Assembly: GCF_029626035.1 (NCBI RefSeq)
Contig: NZ_JARUBE010000003.1
Location: 806,001 to 870,000, forward strand
Source: Micromonospora sp. WMMD980
Lineage (GTDB): Bacteria; Actinomycetota; Actinomycetes; Mycobacteriales; Micromonosporaceae
Length of the DNA: 64,000 nt
Direction of reading: 5' to 3'
Position numbers and translations under genes: made by a program. Numbering within the stretch: position 1 is the first letter of the stretch; each line of letters begins with the position of its first letter. A model generated the notes under the pieces. The model searched no databases. It saw only the letters and a program-made list of their open reading frames with translations, and was not told the DNA's origin. Below are positions 36,302 to 44,343 of the stretch, one piece after another.

Positions 36302-38749
36302 ATGGGTTCACGCAGTACGAATCTCCGTACGAAGATCATCGCCCTGCTGGCGTCGCTGATCGCGCTCTGGGGCTTCGCCGCCTGGGTGACCGTGCGCGAC
36401 GGGTTCAACCTGCTCGGCGTGCAGGCGCTCAACGCGCGGGTCTTCGAGCCGAGCGACCCGCTGCTGCTGGAGCTGCAGAACGAGCGCCGCCTGTCGTTGC
36501 GCTACCTGGGCGAGTCCGATCCCGCGCAGTTGCAGGAGTTGCAGGCCCAGCGTGGGCGCACCGACGAGGCGGCCACGACGCTGTGGGACTCGGTGCAGGA
36601 CTGGCGCACCGAGGTCCCGGCCAGCGACGAGCTGGAGCAGCGGCTCGCCGAGCTGAGGACCGAGATCGGCCAGCTCACCCAGGTTCGTGACGAGGTCGGC
36701 CGCAAGACCATCGACCGCACCGCCACGTTGACCGCGTACGACGAGGCGGTCGACGGGATCTTCGCGGTCTTCGACGCGCTCGGCGGCCTCGACGACGACC
36801 AGATCGCCCGGGACACCGCCGCGCTGATCGACCTGAACCGCTCCCGTGAGCTGCTGTCCCAACAGGACGCCCTGCTCACCGGCGCGGTCGCGGCCAACCG
36901 GCTGACCGTCGCCGAGCAGACCGCGTTCGCCCGGCTGGTGGGCGCGCAGTGGTTCCTCGCCGACCGCACCGCCCGGGAGCTGGCCCCGACCGACCGGGCC
37001 CGCTACCAGCAGATGGTCGAGGGAGAGGCATTCGGGCAGCTGCGCACCCTCCAGGACCGGGTGCTCGCGGCCAAGGGCGAGGACGTGCGCCCGCCGGTCA
37101 CCGCCGACGCCTGGCGGGCCGCCGCCGACCGCGCGATGGCCGACCTGCGCGGGGTGATCCTCGCCGGTGGTGAGGACATCGTCTCCCGGGCCACCCCGGT
37201 CGCCGTCGGCGTCATCGTCCGGCTGGTGCTCGCCGCCGGCCTCGGCCTGATCGCCGTCGTCGCGTCCGTGATCGTCTCGATCACCACCGCCCGGGCGCTG
37301 GTCCGGCAGCTGGAGCGGCTGCGGGAGGCGGCGTTCCGGCTGGCCAACGAGCGGCTGCCGAGCGTGGTGGAGCGGCTCGGTCGGGGCGAGGAGGTGGACG
37401 TCGGACGGGAGGCGCCACCGCTGCAGTTCGGCGACGACGAGATCGGCCAGGTCGGCAGGGCCTTCAACGTGGTGCAGGAAACCGCCGTCCGCACCGCCGT
37501 CGAGCAGGCCGAGCTGCGCCGCAGCGTCCGCGACGTGTTCCTCAGCCTGGCCCGGCGCACCCAGGCGCTGGTGCACCGCCAGCTCACCCTCCTCGACGCC
37601 ATGGAACGCCGCGAACACGACGCCGAGGAGCTGGAGGACCTGTTCCGGGTCGACCACCTCGCGACCCGGATGCGGCGCAACGCGGAGAACCTGATCGTGC
37701 TCTCCGGCTCGACGCCCGGGCGCGCCTGGCGACGCAGCGTCCCGATGGTCGACGTGGTGCGCGGCGCGGTCGCCGAGGTGGAGGACTACACCCGGGTGAC
37801 CGTCCGGCCGCTGGGCGCGGTGTCGCTGACCGGCCGCGCCGTCGGCGACGTGATCCACCTGCTGGCCGAGCTGATCGAGAACGGCCTGTCCTTCTCGCCG
37901 CCGCAGACCACCGTGGAGGTGCGCGGCCAACTGGTCGCCAACGGCTTCGCCATCGAGATCGAGGACCGGGGCCTCGGCATGAGCGGCGACGAGCTGGCCG
38001 CCGCGAACGCGCGCATCGTCGACCGCTCCGAGCTGAACCTGGCCGACGCGGCCCGGCTCGGCCTGTTCGTGGTCAGCCGGCTCACCGAGCGGCACGGCGT
38101 GCGGGTGCAGCTGCGGGAGTCCGCGTACGGCGGCACCACGGCGGTGGTGCTGATTCCGCGCGAGCTGATCACCGAGGACGGTGGGGGCTTCGGCGGCGCC
38201 CGTGAGGTGACCGCCGCTCCGGTGCCGTCGCCGGCCGGCGAGCCCGCGTCTCCGCCGGCCCGCTCCGATGACGAGACCGCCGCCGTCGAGCCGGTCGAGG
38301 ACGGCGACGCCGGCGCGGCCACCCCGGCCGACCCGGGTACGCCCGAGGTCGAGCCGGAGCCGGCGGCTCCCCGGCTGACCCCGTCCGGCCTGCCGGCGCG
38401 TATCCGCAAACGGCAACCGGCGGTGGCCGGGCCGACCGCGGAGCTGGCCATGGTCGAGACCCGCGCGGCGCCGGCGCCGGCGGCGGCCGAAGCGCCCGCG
38501 CCGGTGACCGACGCGGGGTTGCCGGTTCGGGTGCGTCAGGCCAGTCTGAACCCGGAGCTGCGGCACGAGCAGTCCGATGCGGACGCCGACGGGGTGGAGG
38601 ACGCGGCGCGCGCGCCGGAGCAGGTACGCCGGATGATGAGCTCCTACCAGAGCGGGACCCGACGCGGCCGCACCGACGCGGCACGGTTGCTCGGCGGGGC
38701 GCACGGGGCCGGCGGCGGGCCGGCCGACGACAACGAGCAAGCCACCTGA
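36302..38749 (+). CDS. cvnA: Conservon sensor histidine kinase-like protein CvnA (NIT-HAMP-HATPase)
   Basis: An 815-residue membrane protein. TM1 is at residues 10-30 (IIALLASLIALWGFAAWVTV). A long extracytoplasmic helical nitrate/nitrite-sensor-like domain follows (about 45-295), then TM2 (about 300-325), a HAMP-type segment and a HATPase domain with N-box ELIENGLSFSPP and G-box EDRGLGMSGDEL. A classical H-box is not evident; FRVDHLATRMRRNAENLI occupies its place, as in other CvnA proteins. The C-terminal 180 residues are Pro/Ala/Glu-rich and disordered. ATG 36302 is chosen over GTG 36299. First gene of cvnABCD. Confidence 0.9.
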   Translation: MGSRSTNLRTKIIALLASLIALWGFAAWVTVRDGFNLLGVQALNARVFEPSDPLLLELQNERRLSLRYLGESDPAQLQELQAQRGRTDEAATTLWDSVQDWRTEVPASDELEQRLAELRTEIGQLTQVRDEVGRKTIDRTATLTAYDEAVDGIFAVFDALGGLDDDQIARDTAALIDLNRSRELLSQQDALLTGAVAANRLTVAEQTAFARLVGAQWFLADRTARELAPTDRARYQQMVEGEAFGQLRTLQDRVLAAKGEDVRPPVTADAWRAAADRAMADLRGVILAGGEDIVSRATPVAVGVIVRLVLAAGLGLIAVVASVIVSITTARALVRQLERLREAAFRLANERLPSVVERLGRGEEVDVGREAPPLQFGDDEIGQVGRAFNVVQETAVRTAVEQAELRRSVRDVFLSLARRTQALVHRQLTLLDAMERREHDAEELEDLFRVDHLATRMRRNAENLIVLSGSTPGRAWRRSVPMVDVVRGAVAEVEDYTRVTVRPLGAVSLTGRAVGDVIHLLAELIENGLSFSPPQTTVEVRGQLVANGFAIEIEDRGLGMSGDELAAANARIVDRSELNLADAARLGLFVVSRLTERHGVRVQLRESAYGGTTAVVLIPRELITEDGGGFGGAREVTAAPVPSPAGEPASPPARSDDETAAVEPVEDGDAGAATPADPGTPEVEPEPAAPRLTPSGLPARIRKRQPAVAGPTAELAMVETRAAPAPAAAEAPAPVTDAGLPVRVRQASLNPELRHEQSDADADGVEDAARAPEQVRRMMSSYQSGTRRGRTDAARLLGGAHGAGGGPADDNEQAT

Positions 38750-38815
38750 CCGGACGTCGACGCCGACGGTTCCGGGACGAGAACGGCACACCAGCCGGGG
38801 AGAAGAGGACGACGA

Positions 38816-39241
38816 GTGGCGCAGAAGACGGCTTCGAGCGCGGATCTTGCGTGGCTGCTGGATGACCTGGTCGGCCGGGTCAAGCAGGCGGAACACGCCG
38901 TGGCGCTCTCCACCGACGGACTGCTGATGGCCTCGTCCCGCGGATTGAGCCGGGACGACGGCGAGCACCTGGCGGCGATGGCGGCGGGCATCCAGAGCCT
39001 CGCCCGCGGCGCCGGCAAGCGGTTCGGCGGTGGTCAGGTGCAGCAGACCATCATCGAGATGCAGTCCTCGTTCCTCTTCGTCACCGCGGCCGGCCGGAAC
39101 GCCTGCCTCGCGGTGTTGGCGTCGGAGGACGCGGACGTCGGCCTGATCGCCTACGAGATGGCCATGCTCGTCACCCGGGTCGGCCGGTTCGTCGCGTCAC
39201 CGACCCGGGAACAGCCCCTCGGCGAGACCACGGCGCGATGA
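38816..39241 (+). CDS. cvnB: Roadblock/LC7-domain protein CvnB
   Basis: A 141-residue Roadblock/LC7 protein (DLAWLLDDLVGRVKQAEHAV, LSTDGLLMASSRGLSRDD, LAAMAAGIQSLARGAGKRF). It is thought to act as a GTPase-activating or scaffold partner of CvnD. The GTG start overlaps cvnC by ATGA at its 3' end. Confidence 0.93.
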   Translation: MAQKTASSADLAWLLDDLVGRVKQAEHAVALSTDGLLMASSRGLSRDDGEHLAAMAAGIQSLARGAGKRFGGGQVQQTIIEMQSSFLFVTAAGRNACLAVLASEDADVGLIAYEMAMLVTRVGRFVASPTREQPLGETTAR

Positions 39242-39627
39242 CCGCCCCGGGGGATCCGACGGAGCAGGAGTGGGTGGACGACCACGCGGGCCCGGTGGTC
39301 CGCCCGTACGCGGTGACCGGTGGCCGGGCGCGCCCGGTGACCGGCACGTTCGACCTGATCTCCCTGGTGACCGCGACGCGGAACGAGGTGGGGTCGGAGT
39401 CCGGGCTCGGCCCGGAGCACGTGGCGATCGTCGGCCTCTGCCAGCGGATCCAGTCCGTGGCCGAGATCGCCGCCCATCTCGACCTGCCCGTGGGCACCGT
39501 CCGGGTTCTCCTCGGAGACCTGGCCGCCCGCAGCCTGGTGCAGGTACGCGAGCCGCGCGCCACCCCCGCCGGCCTTCCCGACGAGCACGTTTTCGAGGCG
39601 GTAATCAATGGACTACGGGCGCTCTGA
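39238..39627 (+). CDS. cvnC: DUF742 protein CvnC
   Basis: A 129-residue DUF742 protein with the signatures VRPYAVTGGRARP, FDLISLVTATR and a winged-helix-like C-terminus (VAEIAAHLDLPVGTVRVLLG, DLAARSLVQV). It is the standard third member of conservons. Its 3' end overlaps cvnD by 20 bp. Confidence 0.93.
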   Translation: MTAPGDPTEQEWVDDHAGPVVRPYAVTGGRARPVTGTFDLISLVTATRNEVGSESGLGPEHVAIVGLCQRIQSVAEIAAHLDLPVGTVRVLLGDLAARSLVQVREPRATPAGLPDEHVFEAVINGLRAL

Positions 39628-40216
39628 GCGGCCGGCGGGAGCGGCGCCGCTGCCCACCGCGATCAAGATCCTGATCGCCGGCGGTTTCGGCGTGGGCAAG
39701 ACCACCATGGTCGGCGCGGTCAGCGAGACCCGACCGCTCCGCACTGAGGAGGTGCTGACCGAGACCGGGATCGGCATCGACGACCTGTCCGGTGTGGAGG
39801 AGAAGTCGACCACCACCGTGGCGATGGACTTCGGCCGGATCACCATCAGCGACGACCTGGTGCTCTACCTGTTCGGCACGCCCGGGCAGGACCGGTTCTG
39901 GTTCGTCTGGGACGAGCTGGCGCTCGGTGCGCTCGGCGCGGTGGTGCTCGCCGACACCCGCCGGCTTGCCGACTGCTTCCCGTCGATCGACTACTTCGAG
40001 GGGCGGGGCACGCCGTTCGTGGTGGCGGTGAACTGCTTCGAGGGCGCCCGCACGTTCCGGCTGGACGAGGTGCAGGCGGCGCTCGACCTGGACCCGGGCG
40101 TGCCGGTGGTGCTCTGCGACGCGCGGCAGCGCGAGTCCGCCAAGGAGGTGCTGATCACGCTGCTGGAGCACGCCATGAAGCTGCGGGAGGCGCGTCGGCG
40201 GGCCGCCGGTGACTGA
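39608..40216 (+). CDS. cvnD: Ras-like GTPase CvnD
   Basis: A 202-residue small GTPase with P-loop GGFGVGKTTMVG, switch-II region YLFGTPGQDRFWF and NCF-containing base-recognition segment (VVAVNCFEGA). Conservon GTPases form a membrane-associated signalling complex with CvnA-C, loosely like a GPCR module. In Streptomyces conservons some carry linked P450 genes; here a P450/terpene cassette is directly upstream. Confidence 0.94.
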   Translation: MDYGRSERPAGAAPLPTAIKILIAGGFGVGKTTMVGAVSETRPLRTEEVLTETGIGIDDLSGVEEKSTTTVAMDFGRITISDDLVLYLFGTPGQDRFWFVWDELALGALGAVVLADTRRLADCFPSIDYFEGRGTPFVVAVNCFEGARTFRLDEVQAALDLDPGVPVVLCDARQRESAKEVLITLLEHAMKLREARRRAAGD

Positions 40217-40407
40217 CCTGACGGTCCGGGCGATGTCCGCGGCGGAGTTCGGCCGCTGGCAGCAGGAGCTGGCCGTCGAGTACGCGCGGGAACACGTCAC
40301 GGCGGGCAACTGGACCGCCGAGGAGGGGCCCGACGGCCGCCAGGCTTTACCGGATGTCCGGCTATCGGGTGGTCACTCAGCAGATGCGCAAGGACCTGCT
40401 CGCCTAG
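40209..40407 (+). pseudogene. GNAT acetyltransferase with internal deletion
   Basis: The GTG at 40209 starts a typical GNAT N-terminus, MTDLTVRAMSAAEFGRWQQE then EYAREHVTAGNWTAEE, which breaks at about 40330. From 40345 a different frame reads LYRMSGYRVVTQQMRKDLLA and stops at 40407, matching the end of a GNAT domain (YxxxGYxVVxxQMRKDL). The core acetyl-CoA-binding region is missing, so this is a deletion-plus-frameshift relic. It overlaps the end of cvnD by 8 bp, so it was once the next gene of the operon. Confidence 0.8.
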
Positions 40408-40434
40408 GCGAGTGGCGACGCCTCGGCGCTCTGG

Positions 40435-41286
40435 TTACCCAGCGTTACCGGCGTGAAGGACAGTCTGCTTGTGAGCGGTATACCTGTCAGTCATGAATAT
40501 GACTGACAGGTATACCGCCTCAACCTCATCACTATTCCTGGTCCGACACGCCCGGGACGCGGCGTCCCTCGCCGTCGAGGGCAGGTGACGGACGGCCGCC
40601 CGGCCGAGCGCGATGAGCTGGAACAGTTGGGCGTGCTCACGGACCTCCGGGCCCGTGCCGTCCGGGTACGTGCCGTTCCGCAGCGGCCAGCGTGGCAGCG
40701 GCAGGTCGGGCAACGACTCGACATCGGCCAGGCGCAGGCTCGCCCGGGCGGCCAGCGGGTGCGCCGTCGGCAGCACCGCGACCTGCTGCTCCGTCACCAG
40801 CTCCTCGATGTCGAGCCCGGCCGTCGAGTCGAACGGCAGATGCAGCAGGGCCACGTCGGCCCGGCCGTCGCGCAGCAGCCGTTCCTGTTCCCCGATGCCG
40901 CACAGCAGCACCTCCACGGCGACCGCGTCGGGCTCGGCGGCGTACGCGTCGAGCAGTTTCGGCAGCAGCTCGCCGGACGCCCCGGCCTTCGCGGCGAGCA
41001 CCAGGCCGGGCCCGCCGTCCACGGCGGACGCGGCGCGGCGGGTGCGGCGGTCGGCGGCGGCCACCGCGTCCAGCGCGGCCCGGCCCTCGCGCAGCAGCAC
41101 CGCACCCGCCGGGGTCAGGCTGACGGCCCGGCTGTCGCGCTCCAGCAGCGTCGCCCCGAGTCGCCGTTCGAGCTGTCGGATCGCCCGCGACAGCGGCGGC
41201 TGGGCGATGCCGAGGCGGCGCGCGGCCCGCCCGAAGTGCAGCTCCTCGGCGACCGCGACGAAGTAGCGCAGCTCCCGCGTCTCCAT
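40435..41286 (-). CDS. LysR-family regulator with replaced C-terminus
   Basis: A 283-residue LysR protein. The N-terminal wHTH METRELRYFVAVAEELHFGR then AARRLGIAQPPLSRAIRQLE is intact, and the effector domain is recognisable to about residue 230 (LFQLIALGRAAV). The last 50 residues, including the part encoded by the 44-bp inverted repeat (SVIFMTDRYTAHK), do not look like LysR sequence, so the original C-terminus has been lost at a junction near 40520-40590. ATG 41286 is the canonical start. It diverges from an SDR pseudogene across a perfect palindrome. Possibly non-functional. Confidence 0.75.
   Translation of the reverse strand: METRELRYFVAVAEELHFGRAARRLGIAQPPLSRAIRQLERRLGATLLERDSRAVSLTPAGAVLLREGRAALDAVAAADRRTRRAASAVDGGPGLVLAAKAGASGELLPKLLDAYAAEPDAVAVEVLLCGIGEQERLLRDGRADVALLHLPFDSTAGLDIEELVTEQQVAVLPTAHPLAARASLRLADVESLPDLPLPRWPLRNGTYPDGTGPEVREHAQLFQLIALGRAAVRHLPSTARDAASRACRTRNSDEVEAVYLSVIFMTDRYTAHKQTVLHAGNAG
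40475..40518. repeat. 44-bp inverted repeat (20-bp perfect arms)
   Basis: GCGGTATACCTGTCAGTCAT (40475-40494), the centre GAAT and the exact complement (40499-40518). It is strikingly AT-rich against the surroundings and lies between the GNAT relic and the LysR C-terminus. The inner part TGTCAGTCAT...ATGACTGACA is operator-like; it could equally be a scar or end of a mobile element, or a strong terminator. Confidence 0.75.
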
Positions 41287-41305
41287 CCGGCCACCGTATC
41301 CCGGC

Positions 41306-41326
41306 CCGATACCCGGCGGGTATCGG
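41306..41326. promoter_or_regulatory. Probable LysR operator
   Basis: CCGATACCC-GGC-GGGTATCGG: perfect 9-bp arms with a 3-bp centre, in the intergenic region between the lysR-type gene (start 41286) and the divergent SDR relic. Position and symmetry fit a LysR-type activation site. Confidence 0.65.
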
Positions 41327-41380
41327 TCCTTACCGAGACGGTGTTGGCTGGCCGGTGGCGGCGCGGACAGGATCGACCGC

Positions 41381-41670
41381 ATGAGCGAACGCACGATCGC
41401 GCTGGTCACCGGCGCGAACAAGGGAATCGGGTACGAGATCGCGGCCGGGCTGGGCGCCCTGGGCTGGCGGGTGGGCGTCGGCGCCCGGGACGAGCAGCGG
41501 CGGGAGGTGGCCTACGCCCCGTCGAAGTCGATGCTCAACGCGGTGACAATCCAGTACGCCCGCGCGCTGGCCGACACGAACGTCCTGGTCAACGCCGGAT
41601 GCCCCGGCTACACCGCGACCGACCTGAACGGCTTCAGCGGGGTGCGGACGCCGCGGCAGGGCGCGGCGAA
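41381..41670 (+). pseudogene. SDR oxidoreductase relic (internal deletion, lost C-terminus)
   Basis: It starts MSERTIALVTGANKGIGYEI (intact NAD-binding loop) through GARDEQRRE, then jumps to VAYAPSKSMLNAVTIQYARA with LADTNVLVNAGCPGYTATDL, which is the catalytic YxxSK region and the PG motif. About 100 residues between them are missing, including the NNAG motif and catalytic Ser. After GVRTPRQGAA the frame runs antisense into the neighbouring gene. The partner of the divergent LysR gene is therefore dead. CAGGAT ends seven bases before the ATG. Confidence 0.8.
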
Positions 41671-42030
41671 CGCGTCCAACTCGGCGAGCGCGTCCGCGGC
41701 CCGGTCGGCCGGAAGACCGCCGTCGTTACGGTCCGGCAGAGCGGCGGTCAGCGTCGGGAAGCGGTTGGCGCCGGCCGCGCGCAGCGCCTGTTGGAACAGC
41801 CGTACACCGGTCCAGTTGGCGACGCCCTCGCTCACCAGCTCCATGTGCGGGTGCGGGCAGGCGTCCCCGGCCCGCCAGGCGTGGAAGGCGTGGTCGGCCG
41901 CCGCGTCGTACGCGCCGGTCTGGAGCAGGGCGAGGTGGCCGTCCTCGTCGTGGCCGACCGGCCCGACCGGGCACGGCGTGGCGAGGTCGTCCTGCCAGCA
42001 CCGGCAGGACACGTACGCGTCCAGTCCCAT
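41608..42030 (-). CDS. Hypothetical protein, C-terminus fused to SDR debris
   Basis: A 140-residue protein beginning MGLDAYVSCRCWQDDLATPC, with WRAGDACPHPHMELVSEGVA and NWTGVRLFQQALRAAG. I do not recognise the family; the Cys/His-rich N-terminus suggests metal binding. The last 20 residues are read antisense from the SDR relic, so the native end was lost near 41668. TAGCGT (minus strand, 42039-42044) ends eight bases before the ATG. Confidence 0.6.
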   Translation of the reverse strand: MGLDAYVSCRCWQDDLATPCPVGPVGHDEDGHLALLQTGAYDAAADHAFHAWRAGDACPHPHMELVSEGVANWTGVRLFQQALRAAGANRFPTLTAALPDRNDGGLPADRAADALAELDAFAAPCRGVRTPLKPFRSVAV

Positions 42031-42061
42031 GGCGGGCCACGCTACCGGTAAGCGGCGTCGG

Positions 42062-42538
42062 TCAGGTGACGGCCAGCAGCACGCCCTCGCCCTGCGTCGC
42101 GGCGGTGCGGTAGAAGCGACGCAGGGCGACGAAGTTCGGCCAGAGGTAGGTGTCGAACTCGTCGTCGCCGTCGTGCCAGATGGCCGGGTAGATCCCCTCG
42201 GCCGTCATGGCGGCCGGGTCGAAGCGGGCACGCAGCGTCGCGTCGTCCACCGCGTCGAGCCCGTCGGCCACCGCGCGGACGGCGTCCGGGGTGAGCAGCC
42301 GGGGCGGGCCGTAGCCGACGTCGTCGCCGATCGGCTCGCCGCCGAGGATCGCCGCCCCGGCGCCGTCGTCGGTGTCCCACGCGGTCCCGGTCAGCAGGTA
42401 GTGCAACCCGTGCCAGGACTTGTCCAGATCGAGGAGGGGGTCGTCGCCGTGCAACAACGGCGCCACCGTCGTCGGGTCGGCCGCCGCCGCCGTCAGTTCC
42501 GGGCCGGAGAGCCGGCGTCCGATGAGAACCATGCCCAT
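42062..42538 (-). CDS. DUF1877 (YfbM-like) family protein
   Basis: A 158-residue protein starting MGMVLIGRRLSGPELTAAAA, with LDLDKSWHGLHYLLTGTAWD, the most typical DUF1877 stretch, and GYGPPRLLTPDAVRAVADGL. Function unknown. ATG 42538 is chosen; the second Met is at 42532. TAGCGT on the minus strand (42547-42552) ends eight bases before it. Confidence 0.87.
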   Translation of the reverse strand: MGMVLIGRRLSGPELTAAAADPTTVAPLLHGDDPLLDLDKSWHGLHYLLTGTAWDTDDGAGAAILGGEPIGDDVGYGPPRLLTPDAVRAVADGLDAVDDATLRARFDPAAMTAEGIYPAIWHDGDDEFDTYLWPNFVALRRFYRTAATQGEGVLLAVT

Positions 42539-42588
42539 GGTGCGGCACGCTAGCGCAGCGGTACGACGGTCGTGCCATCATCGGCGGC

Positions 42589-43041
42589 GTGAGCACCCGA
42601 TCCCGGCACCTCAGCGTGCACATCGACCGCCCGGTGGCGGCGGTCTACGCGTTCGCGTCCGACCCGGCCAACCTGCCCCGCTGGGCGCCCGGCCTGGGTG
42701 GCTCGGTGACCCGCGAGGATGGCCGTTGGTTCGTGGACACCCCCGAGGGGCGGGCGCGGCTGACGTTCGCCCCGGCCAACGACCACGGCGTGCTCGACCA
42801 CGAGGTGCACACGCCGGCCGGTGAGACGGTGTACGTGCCGCTGCGCGCCATCGCCGACGGCGACGGCACAGAAGTGGTGTTCAGCCTGCGTCGGGGCCCC
42901 GGCATGAGCGACGCCGACTTCGAGCGGGACGCCGCGCTGGTCCAGGGCGACCTGGCCCGGCTCAAGGCGGTGCTGGAGGACGCCGACGGGGCCCTCAGCG
43001 CGGGGTCAGTGTCACGAACCGGGTCCACGCGGCCGGGGTGA
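42589..43041 (+). CDS. SRPBCC (START-like) domain protein
   Basis: A 150-residue polyketide-cyclase/START-fold protein: HLSVHIDRPVAAVYAFASDP, ANLPRWAPGL and GPGMSDADFERDAALVQGDL are typical. Ligand unknown. The final 16 codons overlap the convergent DUF397 gene by 47 bp, and the tail ALSAGSVSRTGSTRPG looks like run-on sequence, so a small deletion may have fused the ends. Confidence 0.82.
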   Translation: MSTRSRHLSVHIDRPVAAVYAFASDPANLPRWAPGLGGSVTREDGRWFVDTPEGRARLTFAPANDHGVLDHEVHTPAGETVYVPLRAIADGDGTEVVFSLRRGPGMSDADFERDAALVQGDLARLKAVLEDADGALSAGSVSRTGSTRPG

Positions 43042-43180
43042 AGGTGAGCACCGGCCCGGTCGGGTCCTTCGAGTCGCGTACGCCGACCACCCCGGGCAGG
43101 TTGCCGGCGACCTCGACGCAGTCGCCGCCGTTGCCGCCGCTGCGGGTGCTCTTGCGCCACCGGGCGCCGCTCAGGTCCAT
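42995..43180 (-). CDS. DUF397 protein (WhiJ-partner type)
   Basis: A 61-residue DUF397 protein: MDLSGARWRKSTRSGGNGGD then CVEVAGNLPGVVGVRDSKDP. Such proteins pair with the adjacent XRE/DUF5753 regulator in actinomycete developmental-type modules (WhiJ/BldB-like). Its start overlaps the XRE gene end by 10 bp. Confidence 0.93.
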   Translation of the reverse strand: MDLSGARWRKSTRSGGNGGDCVEVAGNLPGVVGVRDSKDPTGPVLTFTPAAWTRFVTLTPR

Positions 43181-43938
43181 GCCGCCGCAACTTCCTCGAG
43201 GAGTTCCAGGGTCCGCGCGCGGGGCAGTGCCTCGCCCCGGATGCGTTCCCACCGACGCTCCAGGGTAGCAATCTCCGAGGGCTGCTCGATGATCTGCGCC
43301 TGCGCCTGACTGTCCACATGCGCCACCCGGGCGCCATCGCGCAGCTCGGCGATGACGAATGGGCCGTCCAGCCCCGGATAGGTCGGCGTGTCGGCGGGCA
43401 CCACGTGGAGCTGCACGTTCGGCAGTTCGGCGCAGGCCGCCAGGTGGGCCACCTGTGCGGCCATCAGCGCCCGGTCGCCGGCTGCCGCGCGGCGCAGCAC
43501 CTGCTCGTCGAGCACCACGACATAGAGTGGCCCGCGCGGGCGGTCCAGGATGCCCTGCCGGTCCAGCCGCGCCGCGACCAGGTCGGTGACCTCGTCGTCG
43601 GTGAGCGGCTGGCCGAGGAACGTGGCCCGCGCGTACGCCTCGGTCTGCAACAGGCCCGGCACCCAGGCGAGTTGAAAGGCGCGCAGCGCGACCGCCTCGC
43701 GCTCGATGTCCACCCAGGGGCGGAACCAGACCGGCTCACGGCGGCGGCCCACGTCCGGCCAGAGCACGTCCATCGGCTGGCCGAGCAGGTCGGCGACGGT
43801 GGCCCGGTGCCGGCTCTGCGGGATGTGCCCGGGGTTCGCCCAGCGAGCCACCGTCTTCGGGTGCAGGCCGAGCCGTTCCGCCAGACTCTCGGCGGTGTGA
43901 CCCGAGCCGGCCAGCGCCGTGACGAAGGCATGGTTCAT
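43171..43938 (-). CDS. XRE-family regulator with DUF5753 domain (WhiJ-like)
   Basis: A 255-residue regulator: an N-terminal HTH (ESLAERLGLHPKTVARWANP) and a C-terminal DUF5753 domain (VPGLLQTEAYARATFLGQ; VVPADTPTYPGLDGPFVIAE). GGAGGAACCGGC precedes the ATG. The HTH resembles CENP-B/XRE types. It is translationally coupled to the DUF397 gene. A small Cys-containing protein gene diverges from it. Confidence 0.92.
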   Translation of the reverse strand: MNHAFVTALAGSGHTAESLAERLGLHPKTVARWANPGHIPQSRHRATVADLLGQPMDVLWPDVGRRREPVWFRPWVDIEREAVALRAFQLAWVPGLLQTEAYARATFLGQPLTDDEVTDLVAARLDRQGILDRPRGPLYVVVLDEQVLRRAAAGDRALMAAQVAHLAACAELPNVQLHVVPADTPTYPGLDGPFVIAELRDGARVAHVDSQAQAQIIEQPSEIATLERRWERIRGEALPRARTLELLEEVAAAWT

Positions 43939-44026
43939 GCCGGTTCCTCCCCGGAGCAAAGAAAGCGTCCGAAGGAGTTTACCCAACGCTGTGTGATTGT
44001 TCGAACACGGTAGGCACGGTGGAGTC

Positions 44027-44341
44027 ATGACCGACCCGACACCGAGCCTCGCGTACCCCCGGGTGGTGCTGCCGTTGCCCGCGCACCGTGCGTGCGGTCC
44101 GGCCTGGCGCTGCGACCGCTGCGGCGAGCCCTGGCCGTGCCCGACGCTGCGGGCCACGCCCACCGACGCGGCCCGCCGCGCCACGCTGATCCCCGAGTTC
44201 TCCCGGATCACCCGGCAGGCCATCCGCGACCTGCGCGGGCGGCCCGACGGCCCGGACCCGGTCGCCATCGTGCGGCGGTTCCTGTGGTTCCTGCCGCTCA
44301 CCGACGCCGAGGCGCGCGCCGTCGCCCTCCGCCTCCGCTGA
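44027..44341 (+). CDS. Small Cys-motif protein divergent from XRE regulator
   Basis: A 104-residue protein (MTDPTPSLAYPRVVLPLPAH...) with CDRCGEPWPCPTLR near residues 25-40, a possible zinc-binding cysteine cluster, and a helical C-terminus. I do not recognise a named family, but similar short proteins with a CxxCGxxWPC motif occur beside XRE/DUF397 modules. GGAG lies before the ATG. It shares an 88-bp divergent region with the XRE gene. Confidence 0.7.
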   Translation: MTDPTPSLAYPRVVLPLPAHRACGPAWRCDRCGEPWPCPTLRATPTDAARRATLIPEFSRITRQAIRDLRGRPDGPDPVAIVRRFLWFLPLTDAEARAVALRLR

Positions 44342-44343
44342 GA

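Noticed and set aside
42995..43252. Longer DUF397 protein from an upstream start at 43252
   Set aside because: The extra residues are encoded inside the XRE gene and are not DUF397-like; ATG 43180 gives the canonical MxxxGARWRKS start.
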